A stretch of 64,000 nt of DNA from Bacteroidales bacterium (GCA_017550025.1 JAFYLU010000073.1:1-64000), one strand, 5' to 3'. Shown: positions 16,208-24,752, counted from the first letter of the stretch. Notes: generated by a model from the letters alone, not told the origin. Program-made: numbers and translations.

Positions 16208-16253
16208 AAAATGATTACCTTTGAAGTATAAAACTCTCAAAGGTAATCATTTT
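16208..16253. promoter_or_regulatory. Perfect 17-bp inverted repeat carrying a -7 box in each arm
   Basis: Arms 16208-16224 and 16237-16253 are exact reverse complements, separated by 12 bp. Each contains TACCTTTG, one per strand. The leftward box (16245-16238) fits a promoter for the EF-hand gene starting at 16203, with transcription beginning in the loop near 16231. The same structure could also act as a terminator for the 16292-16711 gene, because an RNA through the whole repeat would fold into a long hairpin. Confidence 0.65.
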
Positions 16254-16291
16254 TTTGAAAACAGCCTCAACAAAAGCTCTTGACGGTCTTT

Positions 16292-16711
16292 TCAGTCAAC
16301 CTGTTCCATCTTCATGACAATAATGTCCCCTTCCACATATTCCGTCACCATCGCCCCCGGCATGTAGCAGCCGTTATCTTCTCCATCGACATCCAGAACT
16401 TCCAGCATGACTGCGTCAGGATTGTCATATGCCTCGACAGTTGCGGAAAAATATCCGTTCCGATCGGTATGAGTCGAGATCGGCACGCCTAAAGGAACTG
16501 AAGCCTGGACACCTGTCGTACCGCGGACACCATTGCCTACATTTATCTTGACCTGCACTCCTCCGACCGGCCTGGCAGTCTCTGCATCTATCACCTTACC
16601 CTTAACAGGCACATAGACTTCATATGGCACTCCATAACATGCCGTAACCAATGTTGTACATCCAAGAACAGCCAGTATACGGCTGAAATATCTTATCAGG
16701 AACTCTCTCAT
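16292..16711 (-). CDS. Radical SAM-associated putative lipoprotein (139 aa)
   Basis: Small lipoprotein with a long n-region and lipobox VTAC (Cys25) followed by YGVPYE. This CYG-xP-type start, next to a carboxypeptidase-regulatory-like beta domain (VKGKVIDAETARPVGGVQVKI, TDRNGYFSATVEAY), is the pattern of the lipoprotein partner in the rSAM/lipoprotein system of Bacteroidales. The partner radical SAM enzyme normally sits beside it; none is present in this window. The gene is divergent from the 48-residue peptide gene. It may be an orphan using an enzyme encoded elsewhere. The family call rests on the CYG motif and domain type. Confidence 0.65.
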   Translation of the reverse strand: MREFLIRYFSRILAVLGCTTLVTACYGVPYEVYVPVKGKVIDAETARPVGGVQVKINVGNGVRGTTGVQASVPLGVPISTHTDRNGYFSATVEAYDNPDAVMLEVLDVDGEDNGCYMPGAMVTEYVEGDIIVMKMEQVD

Positions 16712-16784
16712 AACCTCAAATCATGAATTTCCACATACAGATGCAATTTGGCGCTTCTGCGTTACAATTATATTAATAATTTAT

Positions 16785-16792
16785 TATATTTG
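16785..16792 (+). promoter_or_regulatory. Possible promoter of the short peptide gene
   Basis: TATATTTG fits the -7 consensus, but it ends only 6 bp before the ATG at 16799 and no TTTG lies at the right distance upstream. If used, the transcript would be nearly leaderless, which is unusual, so chance in an AT-rich stretch is a real alternative. Confidence 0.35.
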
Positions 16793-16798
16793 CAATCT

Positions 16799-16945
16799 AT
16801 GAAAAACACAAAAACACCATATGTGTCACCCGAAGCTATGATAATAACTTTGGAGACCGAACAATACCTGCTCATCGGAAGCGGAAGCGGCCAGAATGAA
16901 GGCCTGTATGATGATGTAAACGACTATTCTGATTACTTTGAATAG
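16799..16945 (+). CDS. 48-residue peptide with central GSGSG and acidic/Tyr tail
   Basis: MKNTKTPYVSPEAMIITLETEQ then YLLIGSGSGQNEG and LYDDVNDYSDYFE. It belongs by pattern to the many short Bacteroidales peptides with 'P-E.. LE.. LL.GSG' and a variable acidic tail; these have no established function. It is 18 bp upstream of the lipoprotein gene at 16964, so the two are probably co-transcribed. A longer frame from 16748 exists, but the ATG at 16799 starts the conserved-looking part. A modified-peptide precursor is conceivable, given the leader-like half and the Gly-rich break, but this is speculation. Confidence 0.6.
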   Translation: MKNTKTPYVSPEAMIITLETEQYLLIGSGSGQNEGLYDDVNDYSDYFE

Positions 16946-16963
16946 AAAACGCCCGACCTGACG

Positions 16964-18811
16964 ATGAGAAAGATACAATCATTCATATTTGCGGCCGCAT
17001 TCATGGCAGCGGCATGCTCACAGACAGAACCCCAAGCGCAGCAAATGCAGGTCTCTGCCCCTGTCACTGCACATATAGCCACCCAGACACGAACTTCCCT
17101 TGAGCCTGCCGAAGCAGGAACCTACAAGGTAAACTGGAGCGAGGGAGATGAGATCATCATATCCAACGGCAAGTCAGAGGGCATATACAAGACATATGAT
17201 AACGGCAGTCCACAGGCGGCATTCATGCCTGTGAGCCGTATCGCCATTGATTTCAGCAATGGCGTGATAGCAGCATATCCGACAAAGGAAATGTATCTGG
17301 GCAATCCTGATCCGGAGGAAGAAATCTACTTAAGCATCCCTACAGAACAGGTATATGTTGCAGGCTCGTTCGCAGACGAGGCCATGCCGATGGTCAGCGA
17401 AGTGGCATATGAGCCGGTTCTCAACTTCAGGAATGCCGCAGGCGTGTTGAAACTGAACATTTCATGCAGCACAGAAACGGTAAAGGTGGCTTCCGTCACT
17501 GTTACATCTGCCGAAGCCATCAGCGGCGAATGCTGCTACATCCCGGCGGAAGGCACATATTATCCGGACTCATCTCTGCTGTCAGAGGAATTCGTGACTC
17601 TTGACTGCGGGGACGGCGTCGATATCGGACCAGAAGCCGTACCTTTCCACATTGTCGTTCCGAACCAGACATACACAGGAATGAAGATAACCATTACCGC
17701 TGCTGACGGAAGGAAACACATCTTCACGATGAAGGCGGACAAGGCCATCACTGTCGAACGCGCTGCAGTAGTCACGATCCCGCTGAAGATCGGCACCTTC
17801 GGAGAAGTGAAGAATCCTGAAGTCACCCTTACTGCCGGAGACATCGCATTCAACAAGTTCGACATCAATGTATCGATGAAGAATGTGAGCGCCTATTTCT
17901 GCGGACTGCAGACCAAGGACTCATTCTACAGCGACCTTGAGAACGGATTCCTCTTTGAGGGCCTTCAGTGGAAGACTGCATATACAGGACCGATGACATA
18001 TTCAGGCACTGTAAGCAAGTTTCAGGAAGAATGCGCAGACATGCTTATCGAACCCGGCCATGAATATGTGTTCTGGATCATCCCGCAGTCTGCCAACGGA
18101 GAATATTCCGAAGAAGATGTAAGATATCTGGAAGTCAAGACCAAATCATATACATCCGGAGGAAGCGTTACCGTTTCTGCAAGCGAACTCGAGGTTGGCA
18201 TGACTGAAATGTCGGTTAAACTTTCAGCCAACCAAGGCGTGCTCTATGTATACAATATGCTCCTGACCAGCGAACAGCTTGCAAAATATCCTGCAGAGCA
18301 GGACAAGATTGATCTTCTTATTGGAGGAAGTGCATATTTCTTTGACAGGATGTCCGACAAAGTGATAAGGAAATTCCTCTCACCGGGCACCGAATATACG
18401 CTTATCGCCATTGCCGTAAGCTCTAACGGCAAGTATGGACCGATATTCTCTATGTCTTTCACAACTGAAGACATCCCATACAACAGCATGACAGTCCATA
18501 TTGACAAGGATCTGGAGAAGCTTGCGCAGGACCAGACCATAAGATGGAGCGTAACCGGAGGAAATGCCGTAGAGTACAGATACATATTCTCCGACATGAG
18601 CAAATATTTATGGACAGGCACACTTGAGTCGTCTGTAGACAAGGCTGACGAGGTAATGGCCCTGAATGATGGACTTTACTACATCAACAAGACCACAGAG
18701 GCTTCCGCAAAGGTAAATCTTGACAGCGGTCACACCTATATCATCGTGGTGACAGCTGTCGACAGCGAAGGATATACAGCAGAAAGCAGCTGGTGGGAAT
18801 TCACCTACTGA
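16964..18811 (+). CDS. Fimbrillin-like multidomain lipoprotein (615 aa)
   Basis: Lipobox AAAC (Cys18). A fimbrillin-type N-domain begins at T-R-T (residues 42-44) with the usual 'TRTSL..YKVNWSEGDEIIISNG' layout and VLNFRNAAGVLKL. After about residue 285, three or so beta-sandwich repeats of about 110 residues follow, each with a 'GHEYVFWIIP' or 'GTEYTLIAIAVSSNGKYGP' strand pair that resembles fibronectin type III folds. The same architecture recurs in the 740-residue lipoprotein at 57753-59975, so the two are paralogues. It is preceded by the short peptide gene and ends in a shared terminator. Likely surface-exposed; ligand unknown. Confidence 0.75.
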   Translation: MRKIQSFIFAAAFMAAACSQTEPQAQQMQVSAPVTAHIATQTRTSLEPAEAGTYKVNWSEGDEIIISNGKSEGIYKTYDNGSPQAAFMPVSRIAIDFSNGVIAAYPTKEMYLGNPDPEEEIYLSIPTEQVYVAGSFADEAMPMVSEVAYEPVLNFRNAAGVLKLNISCSTETVKVASVTVTSAEAISGECCYIPAEGTYYPDSSLLSEEFVTLDCGDGVDIGPEAVPFHIVVPNQTYTGMKITITAADGRKHIFTMKADKAITVERAAVVTIPLKIGTFGEVKNPEVTLTAGDIAFNKFDINVSMKNVSAYFCGLQTKDSFYSDLENGFLFEGLQWKTAYTGPMTYSGTVSKFQEECADMLIEPGHEYVFWIIPQSANGEYSEEDVRYLEVKTKSYTSGGSVTVSASELEVGMTEMSVKLSANQGVLYVYNMLLTSEQLAKYPAEQDKIDLLIGGSAYFFDRMSDKVIRKFLSPGTEYTLIAIAVSSNGKYGPIFSMSFTTEDIPYNSMTVHIDKDLEKLAQDQTIRWSVTGGNAVEYRYIFSDMSKYLWTGTLESSVDKADEVMALNDGLYYINKTTEASAKVNLDSGHTYIIVVTAVDSEGYTAESSWWEFTY

Positions 18812-18831
18812 CCTGCCCGGTAAACAAAAAA

Positions 18832-18873
18832 AGATGGGTGACTGTCAATCACAAGACAGCCACTCATCTTTTT
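18832..18873. terminator. Bidirectional terminator
   Basis: Arms 18832-18846 and 18855-18869 pair over 15 bp with one mismatch and one G-U. The hairpin is flanked by seven A on the left and five T on the right. It lies between convergent genes (lipoprotein ending 18811, permease ending 18891) and can serve both. Confidence 0.85.
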
Positions 18874-18890
18874 ATATGGATAATATTTCA

Positions 18891-20192
18891 TCAAGCCACC
18901 TTGACGGTAGGGTCTTTCGGCTCTCTGAAGAGGATTATGAAGAGGATAGCTACCACAAGGGCGTATCCTGCGAAGATATACCAGGCTGTGTCCCAGTTTC
19001 CTACCATGTATGAAGCTCCGTCCACCTCGATGCTGTGGGTGAACTTGTTTACGACAGCCTGTGCGGAAAGGGTTCCGATTGTGGCACCGATACCGTTTGT
19101 CATGAGCATGAAGAGTCCCTGGGCGCTGTTCTGCATCTTCTCGCTTGTCCTCATATTGGTATAGAGCGCACCCGAGATGTTGAAGAAGTCAAACGCAATA
19201 CCATATACGAGCATAGAGGTGATGAGCATCCACACGCCGGAGCCAGGATTACCTGCTCCGAAAAGTCCGAAACGGAAGACCCATGCGAACATAGCGATCA
19301 GCATGACCTTCTTGATGCCGAAGAATCTCATAGCCACAGGAATAAGGAGGATTCCAAGTGTTTCGGAGATCTGCGAGATTGAGATCAGGGCATTGGCATT
19401 CTCTGCTCCCCATGTCCCGGCAAACTGATCGATGACCTTGAAATGGGTTATGAATGGATTGGCGAAGCCGTTTGTGATCTGAAGTGCAACTCCGAGAAGC
19501 ATGGAGAAGATGAAGAAGGTAGCCATGTTCCTGTTCTTGAAAAGAGCGAAGGCATTGAGCCCGAACCTTTCAGAGAGGCTCTGCTCCCCTCCGCTGCTCT
19601 GGCTGCAAGGACATGCAGGAAGAGTGAAGCAGTAAAGGAACATAGCAAGGCTTATAACTCCGGATGTGAAGAACTGATTGTAAGAGTTCTGGAACTGGAC
19701 ACCGTCTGCCTTGACGAAGTTGACGAAAAGCATAGCACAGATGAATCCGATGGTACCGAACACTCTGATAGGCGGGAATGACTTCACAGTATCAAGTCCA
19801 TTCTGCTCCAGCACCTTGAATGCCACAGAGTTAGACAGGGCGATGGTAGGCATGTAGAATGCAACGCTTACAGCATACAGAGGGAAGAGTATTCCGAATA
19901 CAACATCATTTCCCGCTGTCATTCCATAGAAGCCGGCCGCCGCCATAGCTGCAGCTGAAACCGCGTGACATATACCGAGAAGTTTCTGTGCCGGAATAAG
20001 TTTGTCGGCCACGATACCCATGAGGGTAGGCATGAAGATGGACACGATTCCCTGCATGGCGTAGAAGATGCCGATTCTGGCTCCGAGTCCTACGGATGCC
20101 AGATACGTACCCATAGACGTGAGGTAGGCTCCCCATGCCGCCCACTGAAGGACATTCATCACGATGAGCCTGAATTTGATTGAATTCTTCAT
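18891..20192 (-). CDS. nupG: Nucleoside:H+ symporter, NupG type MFS (433 aa)
   Basis: Imports nucleosides across the inner membrane. About twelve hydrophobic segments fit the MFS. The opening MKNSIKFRLIVMNVLQWAAWGAYLTSMG and the signature FPPIRVFGTIGFICAML match the nucleoside permease NupG/XapB family, whose usual length is about 418 residues. I start at the ATG at 20192, because the 18 codons upstream in the same frame are strongly basic and unlike a permease N-terminus, while 20192 gives the family length. A -7-like box lies at 20263-20270. Divergent from tgt, which is involved in modified-base salvage; a functional link is possible but unproven. Confidence 0.85.
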   Translation of the reverse strand: MKNSIKFRLIVMNVLQWAAWGAYLTSMGTYLASVGLGARIGIFYAMQGIVSIFMPTLMGIVADKLIPAQKLLGICHAVSAAAMAAAGFYGMTAGNDVVFGILFPLYAVSVAFYMPTIALSNSVAFKVLEQNGLDTVKSFPPIRVFGTIGFICAMLFVNFVKADGVQFQNSYNQFFTSGVISLAMFLYCFTLPACPCSQSSGGEQSLSERFGLNAFALFKNRNMATFFIFSMLLGVALQITNGFANPFITHFKVIDQFAGTWGAENANALISISQISETLGILLIPVAMRFFGIKKVMLIAMFAWVFRFGLFGAGNPGSGVWMLITSMLVYGIAFDFFNISGALYTNMRTSEKMQNSAQGLFMLMTNGIGATIGTLSAQAVVNKFTHSIEVDGASYMVGNWDTAWYIFAGYALVVAILFIILFREPKDPTVKVA

Positions 20193-20262
20193 AACTTTAT
20201 GTTTTCTTTTGTTTCTGTGTCTTTCCGACAGGCAAAGCATAGCCACACTGCCTATAGTTTGA

Positions 20263-20270
20263 CAAATATA
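20263..20270 (-). promoter_or_regulatory. Probable -7 box of the nucleoside permease gene
   Basis: Leftward TATATTTG matches TAnnTTTG exactly; transcription would start near 20256, about 64 nt before the ATG at 20192. I find no good -33 TTTG at the standard spacing. Confidence 0.45.
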
Positions 20271-20292
20271 AGTGATTTTGACTAAAAGTTGT

Positions 20293-20300
20293 TATCTTTG
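20293..20300 (+). promoter_or_regulatory. Probable -7 box of tgt
   Basis: TATCTTTG matches the Bacteroidetes -7 consensus and ends 19 bp before the tgt ATG, so the leader would be only about 13 nt. TTTG at 20277-20280 is too close to be the -33 element. Confidence 0.5.
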
Positions 20301-20319
20301 ACGGTTAAAATGATTTTGA

Positions 20320-21450
20320 ATGAAATTTGTCAAGACACATAACGACCCGAATTCCGCAGCAAGATGCGGCGTAATCACCACCGATCACGGACAGATCGAG
20401 ACTCCGATATTCATGCCTGTAGGCACTGTCGGATCAGTGAAAGGCATATATCATCGTGATCTCAAGGATGACATAAAGGCCGAGATAATCCTCGGCAACA
20501 CATATCACCTTTATCTCCGTCCGGGTCTTGAAGTGCTCAAGGCTGCCGGCGGTCTCCACAAGTTCGAATCCTGGGACAGGCCGATCCTTACAGACAGCGG
20601 CGGATTCCAGGTGTTCTCCCTCAGCCCTATCAGGAAACTCACCGAAGACGGCTGCATATTCCGCTCACACATAGACGGTTCGAAGCACATCTTCACTCCG
20701 GAGAACAATATGGATACGCAAAGGATCATCGGTGCGGACATCGTGATGGCACTGGACGAATGCTGTCCCGGCGATGCGGACTATAAATATGCGAAGAAGT
20801 CGCTTCAGCTGACCCAGAGGTGGCTGGAGAGATGCGTGAAGCATTTCGACGAGACCGAGCCGCTCTACGGATATTCACAGGCGCTCTTCCCTATCATCCA
20901 GGGATGTGTGTACCCAGACCTGCGAAGAGAAGCAGTTGAGCATGCCGCAGCCCTTGACCGTGAGGGCTACGCAATCGGAGGACTTGCCGTCGGCGAACCT
21001 ACCGAAAAAATGTACGAGATGCTCGAGGTCGTATGTCCGATAATGCCGGAAGACAAGCCTCGCTATCTCATGGGAGTGGGAACCCCTGCAAACCTGCTGG
21101 AAGGCATTGCAAGAGGCGTCGACATGTTCGACTGCGTCATGCCGACCCGAAACGGCCGAAACGGAATGCTGTTCACATGGGACGGAATCATGAACATGAA
21201 GAACAGGAAATGGGCTGACGACTTCTCACCTCTTGACCCGAAGGGAAGCTCATTCGTAGACCACACATACACAAAGGCATATGTGCGCCATCTTTTCGTT
21301 GCCGGAGAGATCTTCGCGGGACAGATTGCCAGCGAGCACAACCTCGCATTCTATCTCGACCTTGTCCGCGAGGCGCGCAAGCACATCAAGGCGGGTGACT
21401 TCAAGGCATGGAAAGACGAGACAGTACGCAGAATCACAACTAGACTTTAA
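20320..21450 (+). CDS. tgt: tRNA-guanine transglycosylase
   Basis: Exchanges G34 of GUN-anticodon tRNAs for a queuosine precursor. Signature LTDSGGFQVFSLS contains Asp92, the general base, and GVDMFDCVMPTRNGRNG contains the nucleophile Asp271. Length 376 is normal. The usual zinc site (CxCxxC followed by His) is altered: where the three cysteines belong the protein reads PKGSSFVDHTYTKAYVRHLF, leaving only the final His. I recall the same loss in other Bacteroidetes Tgt proteins, so it is probably a lineage trait and not damage. The stop is 5 bp before the LptF/G-type gene, so the two form an operon. Confidence 0.95.
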   Translation: MKFVKTHNDPNSAARCGVITTDHGQIETPIFMPVGTVGSVKGIYHRDLKDDIKAEIILGNTYHLYLRPGLEVLKAAGGLHKFESWDRPILTDSGGFQVFSLSPIRKLTEDGCIFRSHIDGSKHIFTPENNMDTQRIIGADIVMALDECCPGDADYKYAKKSLQLTQRWLERCVKHFDETEPLYGYSQALFPIIQGCVYPDLRREAVEHAAALDREGYAIGGLAVGEPTEKMYEMLEVVCPIMPEDKPRYLMGVGTPANLLEGIARGVDMFDCVMPTRNGRNGMLFTWDGIMNMKNRKWADDFSPLDPKGSSFVDHTYTKAYVRHLFVAGEIFAGQIASEHNLAFYLDLVREARKHIKAGDFKAWKDETVRRITTRL

Positions 21451-21455
21451 GGAAA

Positions 21456-22553
21456 ATGGAGTTTGATCTCAAGCCAAGAAAACTGGACCTATATATAATA
21501 GGAAAGTTCATCACGACATTCTTCGTTGCCCTTCTGCTGATCATCGGCATCGTCATAATCTTCGACATCAGTGAGAAGATCGACGATTTTGTCAGCAAGG
21601 AAGCGCCTTTGAGGGCCATCATCTTCGACTATTACGTAAACTTCGTACCATACTTCATGAACATGTTCAGTCCCCTGTTCGTGTTCATAACGGTGATTTT
21701 CTTCACCTCGAAGATGGCCGCGGATTCGGAGATCATCGCGATCCTCTCCTGCGGAATCAGTTTCCACAGAATGATGGTTCCATACATATTCTCCGCCACA
21801 CTGATCGCGATCCTGTCGCTTTATCTCAACCTTTTCGTCATACCGGACTCCAACAAGACACGAGTCGATTTTGAGGAGAAATATATCAAGACAAGGACAA
21901 AGGGTGTGGGCAGGAACGTGCATTACCAGATATCTCCCGGAGAGTTCGTATACGCCGAGTCATTCAGCACATGGAACAATACAGCATACAGGTTCACACT
22001 CGAGAGGATCGAAAACAACGAACTTGTATCAAAGCTTACTGCAGAGACCGCGGTATATAATGCGAAGAAAAACACCTGGACCCTCAAGAAATATTTCATC
22101 CGCGACTACAGGGAAGACCTGACGGACAAGATCAGGAGCGGCAAACAGATTGACACCACACTCGCCCTGTCTGTAAAAGACTTCCAGCTCAACGAGAAGA
22201 CCGTACAGACCTTGAATTACGATGAGCTTGAGGAACTTATCCGGACGCAGGAGATGCGCGGAGACGCCAATGTGAAGCTTTCGCTCATAGAAAAGCACAC
22301 CAGACTCGCACTTCCCTTCTCCGCTTTCATCCTGACAATCATGGGAGTGGCCCTGTCTTCAAAGAAGAGAAGAGGAGGAATCGGATGGAACATAGGTATC
22401 GGAATCGCACTGGCATTCACCTACATCCTTTTCATGAGGTTCAGCCAGATGTTCGTATATACCGATTCACTGCCTCCGGCAGTAGCCCTCTGGCTTCCTA
22501 ACATAGTATTTACAGTCATAGCGGCATTCCTCTACAGGATAGCACCGAAATAA
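21456..22553 (+). CDS. LptF/LptG family permease (365 aa)
   Basis: Membrane subunit of the lipopolysaccharide export ABC transporter LptB2FG. N-terminal KLDLYIIGKFITTFFVALLLI, then VPYFMNMFSPLFVFITVIFFTSKMAADSEIIAILSCGIS, the most conserved YjgP/YjgQ segment. Six predicted membrane helices, three before and three after a periplasmic beta-jellyroll domain (about residues 125-270). Bacteroidetes genomes carry two related permeases and I cannot tell F from G. It follows tgt by 5 bp and is closed by a hairpin at 22561-22586. Confidence 0.9.
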   Translation: MEFDLKPRKLDLYIIGKFITTFFVALLLIIGIVIIFDISEKIDDFVSKEAPLRAIIFDYYVNFVPYFMNMFSPLFVFITVIFFTSKMAADSEIIAILSCGISFHRMMVPYIFSATLIAILSLYLNLFVIPDSNKTRVDFEEKYIKTRTKGVGRNVHYQISPGEFVYAESFSTWNNTAYRFTLERIENNELVSKLTAETAVYNAKKNTWTLKKYFIRDYREDLTDKIRSGKQIDTTLALSVKDFQLNEKTVQTLNYDELEELIRTQEMRGDANVKLSLIEKHTRLALPFSAFILTIMGVALSSKKRRGGIGWNIGIGIALAFTYILFMRFSQMFVYTDSLPPAVALWLPNIVFTVIAAFLYRIAPK

Positions 22554-22560
22554 AAAAACA

Positions 22561-22586
22561 GCAGGCTGACCGGACGGTCAGCCTGC
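22561..22586. terminator. Perfect 12-bp hairpin between convergent genes
   Basis: GCAGGCTGACCG, a GA loop, and its exact complement. Leftward it is followed by seven T, a textbook terminator for the M3 peptidase gene. Rightward the T run is poor, though it may still end the tgt-lpt transcript. Confidence 0.8.
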
Positions 22587-22607
22587 CTTCGTATTATGAG
22601 CACCGGA

Positions 22608-24701
22608 CTATTTTACAAGTCCGAGCTTTTCCATAAGAGCCTGTGGCTCAGGATCATGTCCTCTGAAGTTACGGTAGAGCACTGCAGCATCTTCTGTACC
22701 ACCTTTTGAAAGGATGTTCTCACGGAACGAAGCTGCAACGTCAGTATTGAAGATACCCTGCTCCTTGAAAAGAGAGAATGCGTCTGCCTCAAGGACCTCT
22801 GCCCACTTGTACGAGTAGTATCCTGCAGAATATCCTCCAGAGAAGATATGCGAGAATGAGCAAGAGAAGGCAGTACCCTCAACTGAAGGCATTACTGCAT
22901 ACTTGTCAAGAACGCTCTTCTCAAATTCTACTGTACCTGCTTCAGGAAGCTCTGTAAGAGTATGCCATGCCATATCGAGGTAGCCATAGTGGAGCTGACG
23001 CACCTGTGCATAGCCTGCAAGGTAGTTCTTTGCCGCCACGATCTTCTCGATCAGCTCTGCAGGGATAGGCTCGCCTGTCTGATAATGCTTTGCGAATGAA
23101 TTGAGGTATTCTGGCTCATATGCCCAGTTCTCCATGATCTGTGAAGGGAGCTCAACGAAGTCACGGCTAACGTTTGTTCCAGTAAGCGAACCGTAACGTC
23201 CCTGTGCAAAAATACCGTGAAGAGCATGACCGAACTCGTGGAGGAATGTAGTGAGCTCATCATGTGTGATAAGTGCAGGAGCATCTGCAGTAGGCTTTGT
23301 AAAGTTGCATACGATGCTGATGAAAGGTCTCTTCTCTACACCGTTTTCAATGCTCTGGCCGCGGAACTCTGTCATCCATGCACCACCTCTCTTGCTTGCG
23401 CGTGGGAAGAAGTCAGCATAGAAGAGCGCGAGGTGGCTGCCGTCTGCATCCTTAGCCTCATATACCTTTACATCCTCGTGATATACAGGAACGTTGTCAA
23501 GTTCAGTGAAAGAGATGCCATAGAGAGTTGTAGCAAGTCCGAACACAGCGTCGATGCAGCTCTCAAGCTGGAAATAAGGCTTAAGTTCCTCAGCGCTGAG
23601 CGAGTACTCCGCCTGCTGATACTTCTCCGACCAGTAGCTGAAGTCCCATGACTCAAGTCTGTCGCCCTCGAAGCCATTCTTCTTTGCATATGCGAATACA
23701 TCTGCAACATCCTTCTTTGCAAAAGGCAATGACGGCTCAAGAAGATTTTCGATGAATTCGTTTACCGTAGTCTTGCTCTTTGCCATTCTCTCCTCGAGAG
23801 CATAGTCTGCGTATGTCTCATATCCGAGGATGTTTGCAATCTTGATCCTGAGATCAACGATCTTCTTCACAATCTCAGTATTGTCGAACTCGCCACCGAT
23901 AGCTCTTGTGTTGTAAGCTGTCCAGATATCCTTTCTGAGCTCGCGGTTTTCGCTGTACTTGAGGAAGGGACCGTAGCTAGGAGCCTGGAGAGTGAATGCC
24001 CATCCCTCAAGACCCTTCTCTGCTGCAGTCTCGGCAGCCATAGATCTCACGAAATCAGGAAGACCTGCGAGATCAGCCGAGTCAGTCACATGCAATGTGT
24101 ATGCGTTAGTCGCAGCGAGTACATTCTTGCTGAACTGGAGAGTGATAAGAGAGAGTTCCTCCGACCACTTGCTGTAGACAGCCTTGTCCTCATCAGAAAG
24201 GTTTGCACCACCACGGACAAAGCTCTTGTAGTTATCCTCAAGAAGCTTCATCTGATCCTGTGCGAGACCGAGTTCGTTCCTCTTCTCGTAAACAGCCTTT
24301 ACTTTCTCGAAAAGTACCGGATTGAGAGACACATACATCGAGTACTCTGTCAGCATAGGAGAAATCTGCTCTGCAATCTCCTGCATCTTGTCATTTGTAT
24401 TCGCCTCCATAAGGTTGTAGAAGATGCCTGCCACGCGGTCAAGGGTCTGGCCTGCATACTCCATCGCCTCGATAGTGTTTTCAAAGGTAGGCTCCTCCTG
24501 GTTCGCGATAATCGCGTCAATCTCTGCCTTTGCCTCTGCGATGCCGGCCTCGAATGCCGGAAGATAATGTTCATCGGCAATCTTGTCAAACTGTGGAGCG
24601 CCGAACGGTGCGGCAGACTCCGTAAGTAACGGATTTTCCATGTTGCTGCAACTGCTGATTAATGCAAGCGCTGCGCCTGCGATAAGTAGTTTTCCTTTCA
24701 T
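22608..24701 (-). CDS. dcp: M3 family zinc metallopeptidase, Dcp-like lipoprotein (697 aa)
   Basis: Cleaves short peptides, probably as a peptidyl-dipeptidase in the periplasm. Zinc motif HEFGH (near residue 487) lies in ELTTFLHEFGHALHGIFAQ, with the third ligand Glu in NWAYEPEYL. The order of the helical N-domain and the C-terminal SGGYSAGYYSYKWAEVLEADAF fits the M3A Dcp/oligopeptidase A family, about 680-700 residues. The ATG at 24701 gives a lipoprotein signal (ALISSC, Cys18); the extra 13 codons upstream do not. A -7 box at 24745-24752 fits this start. Dcp against oligopeptidase A cannot be settled by eye. Confidence 0.88.
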   Translation of the reverse strand: MKGKLLIAGAALALISSCSNMENPLLTESAAPFGAPQFDKIADEHYLPAFEAGIAEAKAEIDAIIANQEEPTFENTIEAMEYAGQTLDRVAGIFYNLMEANTNDKMQEIAEQISPMLTEYSMYVSLNPVLFEKVKAVYEKRNELGLAQDQMKLLEDNYKSFVRGGANLSDEDKAVYSKWSEELSLITLQFSKNVLAATNAYTLHVTDSADLAGLPDFVRSMAAETAAEKGLEGWAFTLQAPSYGPFLKYSENRELRKDIWTAYNTRAIGGEFDNTEIVKKIVDLRIKIANILGYETYADYALEERMAKSKTTVNEFIENLLEPSLPFAKKDVADVFAYAKKNGFEGDRLESWDFSYWSEKYQQAEYSLSAEELKPYFQLESCIDAVFGLATTLYGISFTELDNVPVYHEDVKVYEAKDADGSHLALFYADFFPRASKRGGAWMTEFRGQSIENGVEKRPFISIVCNFTKPTADAPALITHDELTTFLHEFGHALHGIFAQGRYGSLTGTNVSRDFVELPSQIMENWAYEPEYLNSFAKHYQTGEPIPAELIEKIVAAKNYLAGYAQVRQLHYGYLDMAWHTLTELPEAGTVEFEKSVLDKYAVMPSVEGTAFSCSFSHIFSGGYSAGYYSYKWAEVLEADAFSLFKEQGIFNTDVAASFRENILSKGGTEDAAVLYRNFRGHDPEPQALMEKLGLVK

Positions 24702-24744
24702 AATAATATACTGGTAATTAAATCGTTCTTTTCGTACCAACTTG

Positions 24745-24752
24745 CAAAGTTA
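24745..24752 (-). promoter_or_regulatory. Probable -7 box of the M3 peptidase gene
   Basis: Leftward TAACTTTG matches TAnnTTTG and overlaps the last codons of the zinc-ribbon gene. Start near 24738, leader about 37 nt. No clear -33 element. Confidence 0.5.

Noticed and set aside
16208..16253. Invertible phase-variable promoter
   Set aside because: The segment between the arms is only 12 bp and no invertase gene is nearby; kept only as an unexplained inverted repeat.
20193..20246. An 18-codon longer N-terminus for the nucleoside permease
   Set aside because: Strongly basic, unlike the family, and would exceed the usual length; ATG at 20192 preferred.
20193..20319. A preQ1 or purine riboswitch before tgt or the nucleoside permease gene
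   Set aside because: No matching conserved core; only short weak hairpins and simple promoter boxes seen.
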